Shown here: piece by piece, positions 27,118-36,043 of the stretch
Numbering within the stretch: position 1 is the stretch's first letter
How the letters are laid out: each line of letters starts with the position of its first letter
Assembly (NCBI GenBank): GCA_964478125.1
Contig: CAYZGR010000002.1
Coordinates: 91,795-155,794 of the forward strand
Reading direction: 5' to 3'
Source of the DNA: FW021-bin31 sp964478125
GTDB taxonomy: Bacteria; Bacteroidota; Bacteroidia; Chitinophagales; Chitinophagaceae
DNA length: 64,000 bases
Notes under the pieces: model-generated
What the model was told of the DNA's origin: nothing
Databases searched by the model: none
What the model saw: only the letters and a program-made list of their open reading frames with translations
Translations under genes and position numbers: made by a program

Positions 27118-27750
27118 TTACCAGGATTTCACAAATGCGGTCACCCGTTTATAATCTTCATAAGTATCAATGTCATAAGCCGTTATTTTCATACCTCTCA
27201 TGGATAAATACGGTTCAAACTGTTCATACACGTTTCCGGGCGTATATTTCAGATCGGCTCTTCTGATACAGGCCGGACCGGTCCATTCATAATCTCCTTC
27301 TTCCCGGGAGAATGCAAGAACCTCTCCTTTTTCGTTCGTCTGTACGAAAACGGCCTCGTCTGAAGATATATCTGCATAACAAATAAACGCGCCTTCCTGT
27401 GATAAAATCCGCTGTGCATCATCCGGGTGCACGAGTAAGTCGCCGTCCCATTCTATTACATATTCATTTGCATGGCGGGAACCCAAATAGAAACTGGCGC
27501 CGGTTTTGGTATCAAAATAATTGTGATTATAAATAAAGATAACGTCTTTTCTATACCGCAATACTTCCTTCACAATATCTTTGGCCTGGTAACCTATCAC
27601 GATCCGCACATCTTCTACATTTTTAAACAGCTCAAGCTGCCAACTGATCAGGGATTTGCCGTTAATTTCTATTAAAGCCTTGGTCTGCCCCAACCCTAAT
27701 CTTGAACCGATTCCGGCACAGTTAATAACAATTGATTTAGTTGACGACAT
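27118..27750 (-). CDS. Sugar-nucleotidyltransferase-like protein (LicC-like)
   Basis: 210 residues. The N-terminal nucleotide-binding motif of NTP transferases is clear: NCAGIGSRLGLGQTKALIEI (10-29) and GKSLISWQLELFK, with the metal-binding D102/D104 in WDGDLL. Length and layout match CTP:phosphocholine cytidylyltransferases (LicC) and related enzymes better than hexose-phosphate transferases. The start overlaps the HAD gene by 55 bases; it cannot be moved downstream because motif I begins at residue 8. In context it should make the CDP-activated donor for LicD; the actual nucleotide and substrate are not known. Confidence 0.82.
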   Translation of the reverse strand: MSSTKSIVINCAGIGSRLGLGQTKALIEINGKSLISWQLELFKNVEDVRIVIGYQAKDIVKEVLRYRKDVIFIYNHNYFDTKTGASFYLGSRHANEYVIEWDGDLLVHPDDAQRILSQEGAFICYADISSDEAVFVQTNEKGEVLAFSREEGDYEWTGPACIRRADLKYTPGNVYEQFEPYLSMRGMKITAYDIDTYEDYKRVTAFVKSW

Positions 27751-28322
27751 AATGCATTCTCATTTAATATTAAATAGTCCGAAACCGTCAGAACGCTCTT
27801 TGCCGGGTAGTGGGTCAAACCGGAAGCAATGGATACATCCGCCAGACGCATAGCCTCCATATCATTATTGCCGTCGCCTATAAATACAACCTGATGCCCT
27901 TCTTTTTGATAGGCCCGCACGATTTCCTCTTTCTTAAGGATCTTTGTCAGTTTAATTATCCGGTCCGCTTCTACCAAAGCCTCGGAGCCAAAAAATGTAC
28001 AACCGATTCTATCTATCAATTTTCGTACCCAACAATTTATATTTCCGGTTGCTATAGCACAATTTTCCTTGTTATTATGAATAAAAGCATGAAGCTGCTC
28101 ATGCAGGCCCACCTGCTCTAAAAGCGCTGCAATTTTTGTTACCGGCAGTCTTCCCAAAATATGCACACGCCGGATAAAACTTTCAATAAACGGGATATTG
28201 CCCTGGATGGTTTCCCGCGTCAATTCTTCCATACGGGCTTCTATATTGAAATGTCGGGCAATAATGGGCAGGGTCTCTTCTGCCGTGATCGTACCATCCA
28301 GATCAAAAATGAATTTTACCAT
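27696..28322 (-). CDS. HAD-superfamily phosphatase (phosphoserine-phosphatase-like)
   Basis: 208 residues. Subfamily IB HAD motifs are all present: nucleophile motif FDLDGTIT (D7, D9), a long cap helix region (about 20-80), motif II serine/threonine IATGN (about 93), motif III lysine in LTKILKKEE, and motif IV FIGDGNNDME. It is probably cytoplasmic. It is the first gene of the licD operon, 46 bases after a -7 box (TATCTTTG at 28376-28369). It may remove a phosphate from an intermediate in making the group that LicD transfers, or could act on phosphoserine itself. The C-terminus overlaps the next gene by 55 bases. Confidence 0.85.
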   Translation of the reverse strand: MVKFIFDLDGTITAEETLPIIARHFNIEARMEELTRETIQGNIPFIESFIRRVHILGRLPVTKIAALLEQVGLHEQLHAFIHNNKENCAIATGNINCWVRKLIDRIGCTFFGSEALVEADRIIKLTKILKKEEIVRAYQKEGHQVVFIGDGNNDMEAMRLADVSIASGLTHYPAKSVLTVSDYLILNENALCRQLNQLLLTVPESVQD

Positions 28323-28341
28323 ACTGACGTTAAACGGTTTA

Positions 28342-28376
28342 TACCCTGTACCTGTAATATCCAGGGTACAAAGATA
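28342..28376 (-). promoter_or_regulatory. -7 box plus inverted repeat before the licD operon
   Basis: The minus strand reads TATCTTTG (28376-28369), matching TAnnTTTG. Directly downstream a 7-base perfect inverted repeat, TACCCTG (28342-28348) and CAGGGTA (28362-28368), covers the expected transcription start. It could be an operator or a 5' hairpin. Confidence 0.45.
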
Positions 28377-28428
28377 CTAAAATTACGCAGGCTTAGGAGC
28401 CGTTTTGATCTGAAGATGACATTCGGGC

Positions 28429-29271
28429 TCATAAAAACGAAATGCCCATTCCTCCTCCCGGATGCCAGTGATTTAAGGGCTCTTCTCTAAAAAAAAGAAA
28501 TTTTCGGCCCGTTTCGTTTGAGAAAAGTTCCAGCTTATCGCTCTGGTGGGAATTATCTCCAAGAATAATGGTCTTGTCAGTCATTAAGTTCCGGATGGTT
28601 TTGTACTCTTTATATTCATAGTCCTTAGAATGGTCGCTGTCGTTGATAAAAAGGTCTATGGGAGTTTGGAGCTTCGATAAACTTTCTATGGAATCTCCAT
28701 AAAGAACCGTTCCCACTTCTTTATATTTTCCCGTCAGCATATAACCGGCAGCCGGATTAATATCCGTACCATAATATTTTCCCGGGAATCCTTCTTCCTT
28801 ATTTCTTAAAAGTGCAGCACATAACAAGACCGCTCCCAGCCCCTTATCCACCCCGGTTTCTACAACAATTTCCGGCTTCATGATCCGCGCAAAAGCATAC
28901 CAGCCCAACCGCCTCCCAAACCGCACCTCCTGATCTGCCACGTGCTTAAAAGCCGACTGCTCTACCGCCTGAAGAATGGTTTTCTGTAACGCTTCATCCT
29001 GACCGGCCTCGCTGAAATAGTGCAGTATCTGCTTTTTGTCTGCTTGGGTAACCACCGAAATAAAATCTGCCAGGTACCCCCTATTGATCTCCGTCAGATG
29101 ATAAGTATAATTGGTGTCTTCCCTGGAATGGATGCCCCACTTCAAAATCTGTGCATACTTCCTGTTAGGGACTTTGCTTGCTTTAAAGATCCTCCTCAGG
29201 AAATTCAAAACCCAGATCTTCTTCAAAAAGCGAAGCACTTTCCTTTTAAGACTGTTATCGGAGTAATTCAT
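28429..29271 (-). CDS. Class I SAM-dependent methyltransferase, cephalosporin-hydroxylase-like fold
   Basis: 280 residues from ATG 29271. A longer in-frame reading starts upstream of a consensus -7 box (TACCTTTG, 29285-29278), so the shorter form is chosen. The N-terminal 60 residues are basic and may bind membrane or partner. The Rossmann core is at about 130-230: EIVVETGVDKGLGAVLLCAAL (motif I variant), GTDINPAAGYML, and DLFINDSDHSKDYEYKEYKTI with the D-x-H pair of the Methyltransf_24 group. These proteins often modify glycans or natural products in surface polysaccharide clusters. Divergent from the flippase gene by 75 bases. Confidence 0.78.
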   Translation of the reverse strand: MNYSDNSLKRKVLRFLKKIWVLNFLRRIFKASKVPNRKYAQILKWGIHSREDTNYTYHLTEINRGYLADFISVVTQADKKQILHYFSEAGQDEALQKTILQAVEQSAFKHVADQEVRFGRRLGWYAFARIMKPEIVVETGVDKGLGAVLLCAALLRNKEEGFPGKYYGTDINPAAGYMLTGKYKEVGTVLYGDSIESLSKLQTPIDLFINDSDHSKDYEYKEYKTIRNLMTDKTIILGDNSHQSDKLELFSNETGRKFLFFREEPLNHWHPGGGMGISFL

Positions 29272-29277
29272 GGAGAT

Positions 29278-29285
29278 CAAAGGTA
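29278..29285 (-). promoter_or_regulatory. -7 promoter box 6 bases before a start codon
   Basis: The minus strand reads TACCTTTG, an exact consensus match. The ATG at 29271 is 6 bases away, so the transcript would be leaderless. Confidence 0.5.
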
Positions 29286-29346
29286 GGAGGAAATTTAAAT
29301 TTAAAACAGTTAAATTTGGCCTTTTAAGCAGAATCCTATTTCTTTT

Positions 29347-30834
29347 ATGGGCGTAGTCCGGAAACAAAGCATTCAATCTTCCATATTTATGTACGGGGGC
29401 TTTGCCATCGGCGCTTTTAATTTTTGGCTGCTGCCCCATATCCTTTCAACGGAAGAATTTGGTCTTGTACGTATGATGATGAGTATATGTACAGTGCTGG
29501 CCGGCGTATGCAGCCTGGGCATGAAAGAGGTCATCACCCGTTTTTACCCCTATTATGATGAATCCGGGAAAAAGCATAAATCCGACCTGGTGAGCTGGGT
29601 TTTCCTCATCCCGCTATTTGGTTTTTTCCTATTGGTAATTGGGACACTTTTATTTAAAGACCTGATCATCCGGAAGTTTGAGGAAAGCGCGACCATGCTG
29701 CTTCACTATTTTTATCTCATCTATCCATTTGTCTTCTTCATTATGCTTTTTGGCTTGCTGGAGCGAATTGCCTGGAGCCGGCAGTTTACGGTTTTAAGCA
29801 GTTTCCTGAAAGAATCCGGCGTTCGTTTGTTTACCTCCCTGATCGTCATAGCCCTGGCCCTGAATGGGTTAGGTTTCACCGGTTTTATAACCTTATACAG
29901 CCTTCAATTTGCGGTAGTCACCCTTATCCTTTTTTACTTCCTGTTCATTCGAAAAAAATCGGGTTTTGTTTTTAAAGTGAGCACCCTCACACGCCGCCTG
30001 TACAATAAAATGGGGGCCTATGCCCTCTTTATGTTTGGGGGCGGGGTATTTATTCTGGCGGAACAATATTTCAATACCATTCTGCTGGGCAGCCGGGAAA
30101 GCCTGACTACCGCCGGCGTATTCGATATTGCCTTTTTCATGGCCACCCTGATCCTGGTTCCCAAGCGGAGTATGCAGGCGGCAGCCTCAGCCACTATTTC
30201 CCGTGCCCTGAAAAATAAGGATTTGGACAGGATCGGAGAGGTATATAAAAAATCATCTGCCACCCTTCTGATCATAGGCTTGTTCATTTTCGGGATGATA
30301 TGGCTCAACCTGGATGACATCTTCCTGCTTTATAAGCCGGAGTATCGTGCAGGCAAATACGTGGTTTTCTTTGTGGGGCTGGCGAACCTGACCGATCTGG
30401 GCACGGGACTGAATTATGACATTTTAGTGAATTCCAAATACTGGAACATCTATTTTATCCTGAACGTCATCCTCACTATTTTCTTTTTCGTGGTCACCTA
30501 TTTCATGGTCGTGGCCTTCGGCATGATGGGTTCCGCTTATTCACTCCTGATAGCTCTTTCTACCTACAATCTGGTTCGGTCGGCCATCATCTGGTGGAAG
30601 TTCAGGTTGCAGCCCTTTACCCTTAAAACCCTCTTCATCTTATTGACGGGTATCCTGGCCTATCTTATAACGGCTAACCTGCTCCCGGAATTTCATTCTA
30701 TTTTTATAAATATAGCGCTCAGGAGCCTGGTTTTTCTGCTGCTATTTGCCATTGGGGTATTGGGAGGGCATTTGTCGGAAGACATTTCAGTACTTTATCA
30801 ACTGATTTTAACAAAAATAGGGATCAGAAAATAG
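29347..30834 (+). CDS. Polysaccharide flippase (Wzx/MATE-like)
   Basis: 495 residues with 12-14 predicted membrane segments. It starts with the typical amphipathic RKQSIQSSIFMYGGFAIGAFNFWLLP and the following loop STEEFGLVRMMMSI, characteristic of polysaccharide biosynthesis flippases. These move undecaprenyl-linked repeat units across the inner membrane. It is the only transporter of the glycan region 25-36 kb. Stands alone on the plus strand between two minus-strand methyltransferase genes, and converges with the FkbM gene 28 bases away. Confidence 0.9.
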   Translation: MGVVRKQSIQSSIFMYGGFAIGAFNFWLLPHILSTEEFGLVRMMMSICTVLAGVCSLGMKEVITRFYPYYDESGKKHKSDLVSWVFLIPLFGFFLLVIGTLLFKDLIIRKFEESATMLLHYFYLIYPFVFFIMLFGLLERIAWSRQFTVLSSFLKESGVRLFTSLIVIALALNGLGFTGFITLYSLQFAVVTLILFYFLFIRKKSGFVFKVSTLTRRLYNKMGAYALFMFGGGVFILAEQYFNTILLGSRESLTTAGVFDIAFFMATLILVPKRSMQAAASATISRALKNKDLDRIGEVYKKSSATLLIIGLFIFGMIWLNLDDIFLLYKPEYRAGKYVVFFVGLANLTDLGTGLNYDILVNSKYWNIYFILNVILTIFFFVVTYFMVVAFGMMGSAYSLLIALSTYNLVRSAIIWWKFRLQPFTLKTLFILLTGILAYLITANLLPEFHSIFINIALRSLVFLLLFAIGVLGGHLSEDISVLYQLILTKIGIRK

Positions 30835-30862
30835 TTATAGGATTAATCCTGAATATGCCTGT

Positions 30863-31627
30863 CTATATGTAAAGAGGAGCAACGCTTTCATGTATAAACA
30901 AGCAATCTCCACTGCTACTGTTCCAATCCTTTTCCTCTACTAGTTTCTTATTTTGTAATTTAGTTGGCTTATAACCCATGGACTGAAATAAGTTATACAA
31001 CCTGGTCTTATTTTTATCCGATACTTCCACCTGCACAATCGGCCTGTGTTTATCAATGATCTTTTTCATATCTGACAATACAATCATTTCATACCCTTCC
31101 ACATCGCATTTTATATAATCAATTCTTTCTAATTGCTCGAAAAGCAAATGAGGAATCTTCATTTCCGCTTCGAATTTAAATGTCTGCTTGTTAATATCTC
31201 CGTCTTCAGGCCCATAAACGTGCAACAACCCGGTACGCAGGTAGCCCACAGAAGGGTTGGATACCATTTCAATCTTCTTCTCTTCATTACCTAAAGCAAA
31301 AGGATACCACACTATATTTGGAATATTTTTTGCTTTTTCCTTCTGTATTTTTTGATATATCGGTATCGGCTCTACGGAATGAACTTTACCGGCAGGTCCC
31401 ACCCACCTCGCAAATAAGAAAGTGTAATATCCTAAATTGCTACCAATATCAATCACTACATTTCCTTCGTGAATTAATTTTTTAACATAATAATGATATT
31501 TATAGTTGTCTCTTTCCACAATCTTCAAAGCACGTATTTTATAAAGAAAAAAAAATGATCTTTGGAGCAGCCTTAAATAACGTTCTAAATTCAATAACCT
31601 ATAAAGCAATTTTTTTAATTTTTTCAC
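30863..31627 (-). CDS. FkbM-family methyltransferase
   Basis: 254 residues. SAM motif I is VVIDIGSNLGYYTFLFAR (about 57-74), followed by HSVEPIP, a middle part with MVSNPSVG, and the family motif DYIKCDVEGYEMIVL (about 169-183). FkbM enzymes O-methylate sugars or other hydroxyl groups; in glycan clusters they usually modify repeat-unit sugars. The N-terminal 45 residues are basic and hydrophobic. Upstream is the decayed transposase region, so the promoter is not evident; the base composition around the start is AT-rich. Confidence 0.87.
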   Translation of the reverse strand: MKKLKKLLYRLLNLERYLRLLQRSFFFLYKIRALKIVERDNYKYHYYVKKLIHEGNVVIDIGSNLGYYTFLFARWVGPAGKVHSVEPIPIYQKIQKEKAKNIPNIVWYPFALGNEEKKIEMVSNPSVGYLRTGLLHVYGPEDGDINKQTFKFEAEMKIPHLLFEQLERIDYIKCDVEGYEMIVLSDMKKIIDKHRPIVQVEVSDKNKTRLYNLFQSMGYKPTKLQNKKLVEEKDWNSSSGDCLFIHESVAPLYI

Positions 31628-31802
31628 CTCTTACACTATATTGGATTATAATTATTGATGTGTCTGTCATTGTGTATCTGAAAATGCAGACGGCCGGCGA
31701 CGATAAAATACGAAATGCTAAATGCAGGGGAATACACTAACATTTAATTATCAAAATAAATTAGACCATTAATCACATTTACCATTTTTAGCCACTAAAA
31801 TC

Positions 31803-32279
31803 CTATATAAACGATTTCCAATCATTTATGCGTCTGTTCATGTCATACTCATAATCCCTGATCTTGTTTTGGCTGACACAGAGATAATGATAGCCCTTGC
31901 TACGGATTGCTTTCAGATTATCTTCTGTTGCAATGCCGGCATCAATAACTACGATCCCGGGGGTTCCCCGGTATGTACTTTCAGATTATTCAGTATTTGA
32001 CTGATATCACTTGTATCTGCAAATTACCTTCATGAAGGGAGAAGTATTTAACAAAGCCGAACACATTAACGACCATGGCCAGGACGATGAGTCTACAATT
32101 GTTGCGTTTCTCTTTGCCTCTCCCAAATTTAGCCAACTTACTATTTCGTTTCTGCTTATTGATTTTGATTGTTTGCGTTATTTTCTCCCAAATTTAGCCA
32201 ACTTACTGTTCCGTTTCTGCCCCTCAAAGTACGTGTTGGTCAAATCATAAAGAATGACCTTGCATCTCATTGTCTTCTG
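31803..32279 (-). pseudogene. Decayed IS1634-type DDE transposase fragment
   Basis: Reading the minus strand gives pieces of an IS1634-family transposase in shifting frames: VILYDLTNTYFEG and QKRNSKLAKFGR (32279-32190), a stop, then a repeat of that block continuing into VLAMVVNVFGFVKYFSLHEGN, a frameshift to ADTSDISQILNNLK, and another to GIVVIDAGIATEDNLKAIRS and YHYLCVSQNKIRDYEYD, ending at 31803. The DAGIATEDNL block is a hallmark of the family. The N-terminal third, the C-terminal part and both terminal inverted repeats are missing. It separates the FkbM gene from the next methyltransferase, so the glycan cluster has been reshaped by transposition. Confidence 0.8.
32119..32220. repeat. 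Tandem partial duplication inside the transposase remnant
   Basis: Two 37-base copies (32119-32155 and 32184-32220) differ at only two positions and are offset by 65 bases. Both encode QKRNSKLAKFGR on the minus strand. The duplication adds a premature stop and postdates insertion. Confidence 0.75.
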
Positions 32280-32304
32280 TAATTACTCGATAAAAATGCC
32301 ATAT

Positions 32305-33216
32305 TTAACGTATTTGGCTATTGAGCAAGCCCAATCTGGCCTCCACATTGGAATGTTCGTTTTCCATGCTCCTTACTGAACGCGGGAGCTCATTGGCTAT
32401 GTTATGAATAGCCGCGTCGTCCTTATTCTGAACCAAATAGTACACGCAGGAAGTTATAAAATTTCGTACGAAGGGCAACCGGGCAATAAAATGATTTTGA
32501 ACACGAGGTCTCCAACCAAATTTATATTTGTATATGGGATTAATGAGATAAAAGCGTTTCCGTGAGATGGAATAATGCCGGTGTTTGAGTATTCGCTCAA
32601 ATCGTTCAATAGATAAACCGGTTTGTTTAATTTCCAGTAATTCTTTTCTGACAGACTCTTTTTCTCTCCCCCATCTCAATATGCTTTTATATAAGCGAGC
32701 GGGCAACAGGTGAACATACAGCGCCTTGCTTAATCGTTTATTTTCACAAATTTGCTGATGACCGCCGTAAGGCATATACCAAGGAGGGAAACCTAAGAAA
32801 ATAGCACCGCCGGGTTTTAATAATTTTTTCAGGTATCCCATCAGCTTATCCTGATCTGGTATATGTTCTATTGCATCTTTTAAAATAATCAGATCAAAAT
32901 GACCTTTGAATGCACCCAGAAAAGAAAGGTCATAAATATTTTTAGAAATCAGTTGGAGCATTCCATCTTCTACGGCTTCTTTTAAAAAATCCGCAGCCAG
33001 GGCAATACGAGTGGGAGCCAGGTCCACCCCTGTGCATTGACAACCTTTTTTCAGAAAAGGCTGAAGTACACCTCCTTCCCCACAGCCCACCTCCATAATC
33101 TGCATCCCTGTTTTAAGTGAAAAATTTTCTTCTACAAAAGGCATGACATAATGCTCGGAATTTTCTACCTGCTGTTGAAAACGCAGACGGGCATCTTTAT
33201 GTTGTGGTAAACTCAT
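32305..33216 (-). CDS. SAM-dependent methyltransferase (Methyltransf_11/23 type)
   Basis: 303 residues. SAM motif I is IMEVGCGEGGVLQPF (about 39-53), followed by GVDLAPTRI, motif II FDLIILKDAIEHI and motif III LKPGGAIFLGFPPW. The second half is basic with aromatic residues (YKSILRWG, FYLINPIYKYKFGWRPR), which is typical of enzymes near surface glycan or lipid substrates. The last 25 codons run up to the transposase remnant, 25 bases away; whether the original C-terminus is kept is unclear. No clear promoter was seen upstream. Confidence 0.83.
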   Translation of the reverse strand: MSLPQHKDARLRFQQQVENSEHYVMPFVEENFSLKTGMQIMEVGCGEGGVLQPFLKKGCQCTGVDLAPTRIALAADFLKEAVEDGMLQLISKNIYDLSFLGAFKGHFDLIILKDAIEHIPDQDKLMGYLKKLLKPGGAIFLGFPPWYMPYGGHQQICENKRLSKALYVHLLPARLYKSILRWGREKESVRKELLEIKQTGLSIERFERILKHRHYSISRKRFYLINPIYKYKFGWRPRVQNHFIARLPFVRNFITSCVYYLVQNKDDAAIHNIANELPRSVRSMENEHSNVEARLGLLNSQIR

Positions 33217-33788
33217 CGTTTTACTTTAATAGCGTATAAAATAAACCTATCTGTAATCCAACCCACATTTTTTAGGAAGAACCGGTCTTCTCCCCATAGC
33301 TGTTACTCAGCGTATAAGGAGGATTCAGAATATAAATATCTTTACTCACGTCATTAGGAGAAGAAAAATGAGTTATAGATGGATCCTTCATTGTGTAATT
33401 ACTTTTCATTAATTTGATAACCGGTCCGAATTGAAGGGTCAATTGGTCTCAACTCTTTTTCCAATATATTAATATACGTTCCTCTTTAAATCATACGGCT
33501 ACTTTATACTAATATAACACGTCTGCAGGTTTTTACCCTTATTGATTAAAATTCCTGAGAAAGCAGACTAAAAGTCTTCAATAGGATTGCGTAGGTGAGT
33601 ATCAGAAAGCAGCTCAATTGCAGAAATATAATATTTCCCGATCTTCGACATCGGCGCTGTCACCTGCCCAAAATTGTGCGGGGCATAATACTCCAAAAGG
33701 AGGCTCTAAAGATAATCCCTTTTTTTAAACAGATTGCAGGATTCCGGATTTCTATTTAGGTTTGTAACAAATCCGGGATCCAGATTCC
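33217..33788. other. Non-coding stretch with possible gene remnants
   Basis: No intact gene. The minus strand carries two short readable pieces: one of about 40 codons at 33570-33690 (containing YYAPHNFGQVTAPMSKIGKY) ending in a stop, and one at about 33280-33392 (containing KDIYILNPPYTLSNSYG). Neither has a start context or a recognisable family. They may be remnants of glycan genes lost during rearrangement. The end of the stretch holds the leader of the glycosyltransferase gene. Confidence 0.4.
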
Positions 33789-35033
33789 ATGAAAATACTT
33801 TTTATCAATAAATACGATATCCGCGGGGGAGCAGCCATAGCTGCATGGCGTTTGCAGGAAGCCCTTCATCAACAATATCATACGGATAACCGCCTGCTGG
33901 CCGGTATCAAAGCAGGGGGGGAGGATAAACAAGTAAAAGCCACCCGTAAGAAAGGAATAGAAAATTTCCTGGAACGCGGAATCAATTATGGATTAAACCG
34001 GATCGGCATTCAATACTTCTGGTTTCCTTTTTCCACGAAACGAATTTTACACTACGCCCGTGCTTTTCAACCGGATGTGATCAGCCTGCATAACCTTCAC
34101 GGCGGATATTTTAAGACTTCTTTATTAGAACCATTATCGTCAATAGCGCCCCTGATCTGGACATTGCATGACATGTGGGCTTTTACGGCTAATGGCGCCT
34201 ATACCTTTGGAGACGACAGTTGGAAGCAGATGAAAAGCGGGGCAGGCGAGCGTAACCAATTCCCAACCATCGGGCTAAACACGGGCAACCTTTTATTAAA
34301 AAGGAAAAAGCACATTTATGAAAATAGCAATCTCACGCTGGTATGCCCTTCCAGATGGATGCAGAACCAGGCGGAGCAAAGCCCCGTTTTTTCCGGGAAA
34401 CGAATTTCACATATTCCGAACGGAATCCCATTAAATCGTTTTTGCCCTTCAACAGACCGGAATAAAGTCAGGCAGTCGATGGGCCTGCACGCCGGCCAAC
34501 AGGTATTGTTACTTTTTTCAGAAAGATTAAAAGATCCCCGAAAAGGAGGCACTGACCTTCTTGATGTCCTAAAAAAACTCGACCGACCCAAACATAAACG
34601 AGTTACGCTACTCCTGATCGGAAAGGGAAAGCTGCCCTTGTCCTTTGTACATTTAAAGCATAAATCCCTGGGATACCTTTCAAAAGAGAAAGAGATCATC
34701 GCAGCCCTGCAGGCTTCTGATTTGTTCATTTTCCCTACTCGTGAAGACAACCTGCCCAACACGCTGATCGAGGCCATCGCCTGCGGACTGCCTTGTGTCA
34801 CCTATGATGTGGGAGGATGTGGTGAGATCATTATAAATGGACAGAATGGCCTGTTGGTTTCCCCCGGCGATAAGGATGCTTTACAAAGGGCAATCATGCA
34901 TATGATATCAAATCCAAATCAATTGCGAGATATGCAGATCAGGGCAAGAGAACGAGCTGAAACGCATTTTGATGTCCAATTAATGGCCAAACGTTATTAC
35001 ACGCTGTTTAAAGAATTATCAAAAAAGGAATAA
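33789..35033 (+). CDS. Family 4 glycosyltransferase
   Basis: 414 residues. GT-B fold: N-terminal domain starts KILFINKYDIRGGAAIAAWRL; the C-terminal nucleotide-binding domain carries the GT4 signature DLFIFPTREDNLPNTLIEAIACGLPCVTYDVGG (E-x7-E type) and VLLLFSERLKDPRKGG. No membrane segment. It resembles enzymes that handle colanic-acid-type or O-antigen sugars (MSK..W-LHDMWAF motif region with WTLHDMWAFTANG). It probably adds a sugar to the glycan repeat unit in the cytoplasm. It is followed after 266 non-coding bases by a GT2 gene. Confidence 0.88.
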   Translation: MKILFINKYDIRGGAAIAAWRLQEALHQQYHTDNRLLAGIKAGGEDKQVKATRKKGIENFLERGINYGLNRIGIQYFWFPFSTKRILHYARAFQPDVISLHNLHGGYFKTSLLEPLSSIAPLIWTLHDMWAFTANGAYTFGDDSWKQMKSGAGERNQFPTIGLNTGNLLLKRKKHIYENSNLTLVCPSRWMQNQAEQSPVFSGKRISHIPNGIPLNRFCPSTDRNKVRQSMGLHAGQQVLLLFSERLKDPRKGGTDLLDVLKKLDRPKHKRVTLLLIGKGKLPLSFVHLKHKSLGYLSKEKEIIAALQASDLFIFPTREDNLPNTLIEAIACGLPCVTYDVGGCGEIIINGQNGLLVSPGDKDALQRAIMHMISNPNQLRDMQIRARERAETHFDVQLMAKRYYTLFKELSKKE

Positions 35034-35299
35034 TCAAATTTTAGTACCTTTACTTTATATAATTCATGATTATGGCTATTCCGGTAATAACTCCTAATGG
35101 GCAGAAAGAAGTAATTAGACAAATGAGATCCTGGTGATTAAAGAATTGATAGAATGCAGCTATTTTAAGATCGATTATGGTTTTTGCCGTCTAAAACGAT
35201 CCTCTTTATCAAGATTCAGTTTGAGATCTGCTTTCATCTTAAACAATCATAATGATCCGCGTTCTATAAAGAATATATAATATGGATTAAACCCGCTCC

Positions 35300-36043
35300 A
35301 TGAATCCCCTTATCAGCATTATTACCGTTTGTTACCAGGCAGAACAAACCATTGAGCAGACAATACAGAGTGTCCGCTCACAAACCTATCCCCATATCGA
35401 GTTTATTATCATTGACGGCGCTTCAACCGATGGCACGTTAACGATCATTGGTCAATATAAGGATCAGATTACAAAAGTGATCTCCGAAAAAGACAATGGC
35501 ATATATGATGCCATGAATAAAGGTTTGCGAATGGCTACCGGAGATTATGTCTATTTTTTAAATGCAGATGACATGCTGAATACCCCTGATACACTCACCA
35601 AGATATTTTCAGTATGTCCGGCTGCGGATGTGCTTTATGGAGAAAGCCTGTTTATCAACGAAAGAGGAGAAAGTATCGGATTACGCTCGCAATGCACGCC
35701 TCATAAAGTCCCTGATAAACTCCATTGGAAAAGTCTCAAATACGGAATGGTGGTTTCCCATCAATCCTTTATCGTTCGCCGGGAGATAGCCCCAAATTAC
35801 GATATAAGATACCGGCTTTGTGCTGATATTGACTGGATGATCCGCTGTCTGAAAAAGGCGCGCATCTGTTGCAATACCCACTTGATCATCGGCAAATTCC
35901 GAACGGGCGGTACTTCCGGGAAACGGCGAAAGCGATCCTGGAAAGAACGATATCAGATCCTAAGCAAACATTACGGAAGCCTTCCCAATTTTTGCCATCA
36001 TCTCTTTATCGCTCTGCGGTATTTCTTTTTAAAGAAATATTAA
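35300..36043 (+). CDS. Family 2 glycosyltransferase
   Basis: 247 residues. GT-A motifs: SIITVCYQAEQTIEQTIQSV at the start, IIIDGASTDGT, SEKDNGIYDAMNKGL and the metal-binding ADD in YFLNADDML. Layout (WcaA/WcaE-like, about 250 residues, DNGIYDAMNKG) fits enzymes adding the first or side-branch sugars in polysaccharide assembly. The C-terminus is basic and aromatic with no membrane helix. It ends inside a strong bidirectional terminator. The 35034-35299 stretch before it contains no gene that I recognise. Confidence 0.9.
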   Translation: MNPLISIITVCYQAEQTIEQTIQSVRSQTYPHIEFIIIDGASTDGTLTIIGQYKDQITKVISEKDNGIYDAMNKGLRMATGDYVYFLNADDMLNTPDTLTKIFSVCPAADVLYGESLFINERGESIGLRSQCTPHKVPDKLHWKSLKYGMVVSHQSFIVRREIAPNYDIRYRLCADIDWMIRCLKKARICCNTHLIIGKFRTGGTSGKRRKRSWKERYQILSKHYGSLPNFCHHLFIALRYFFLKKY

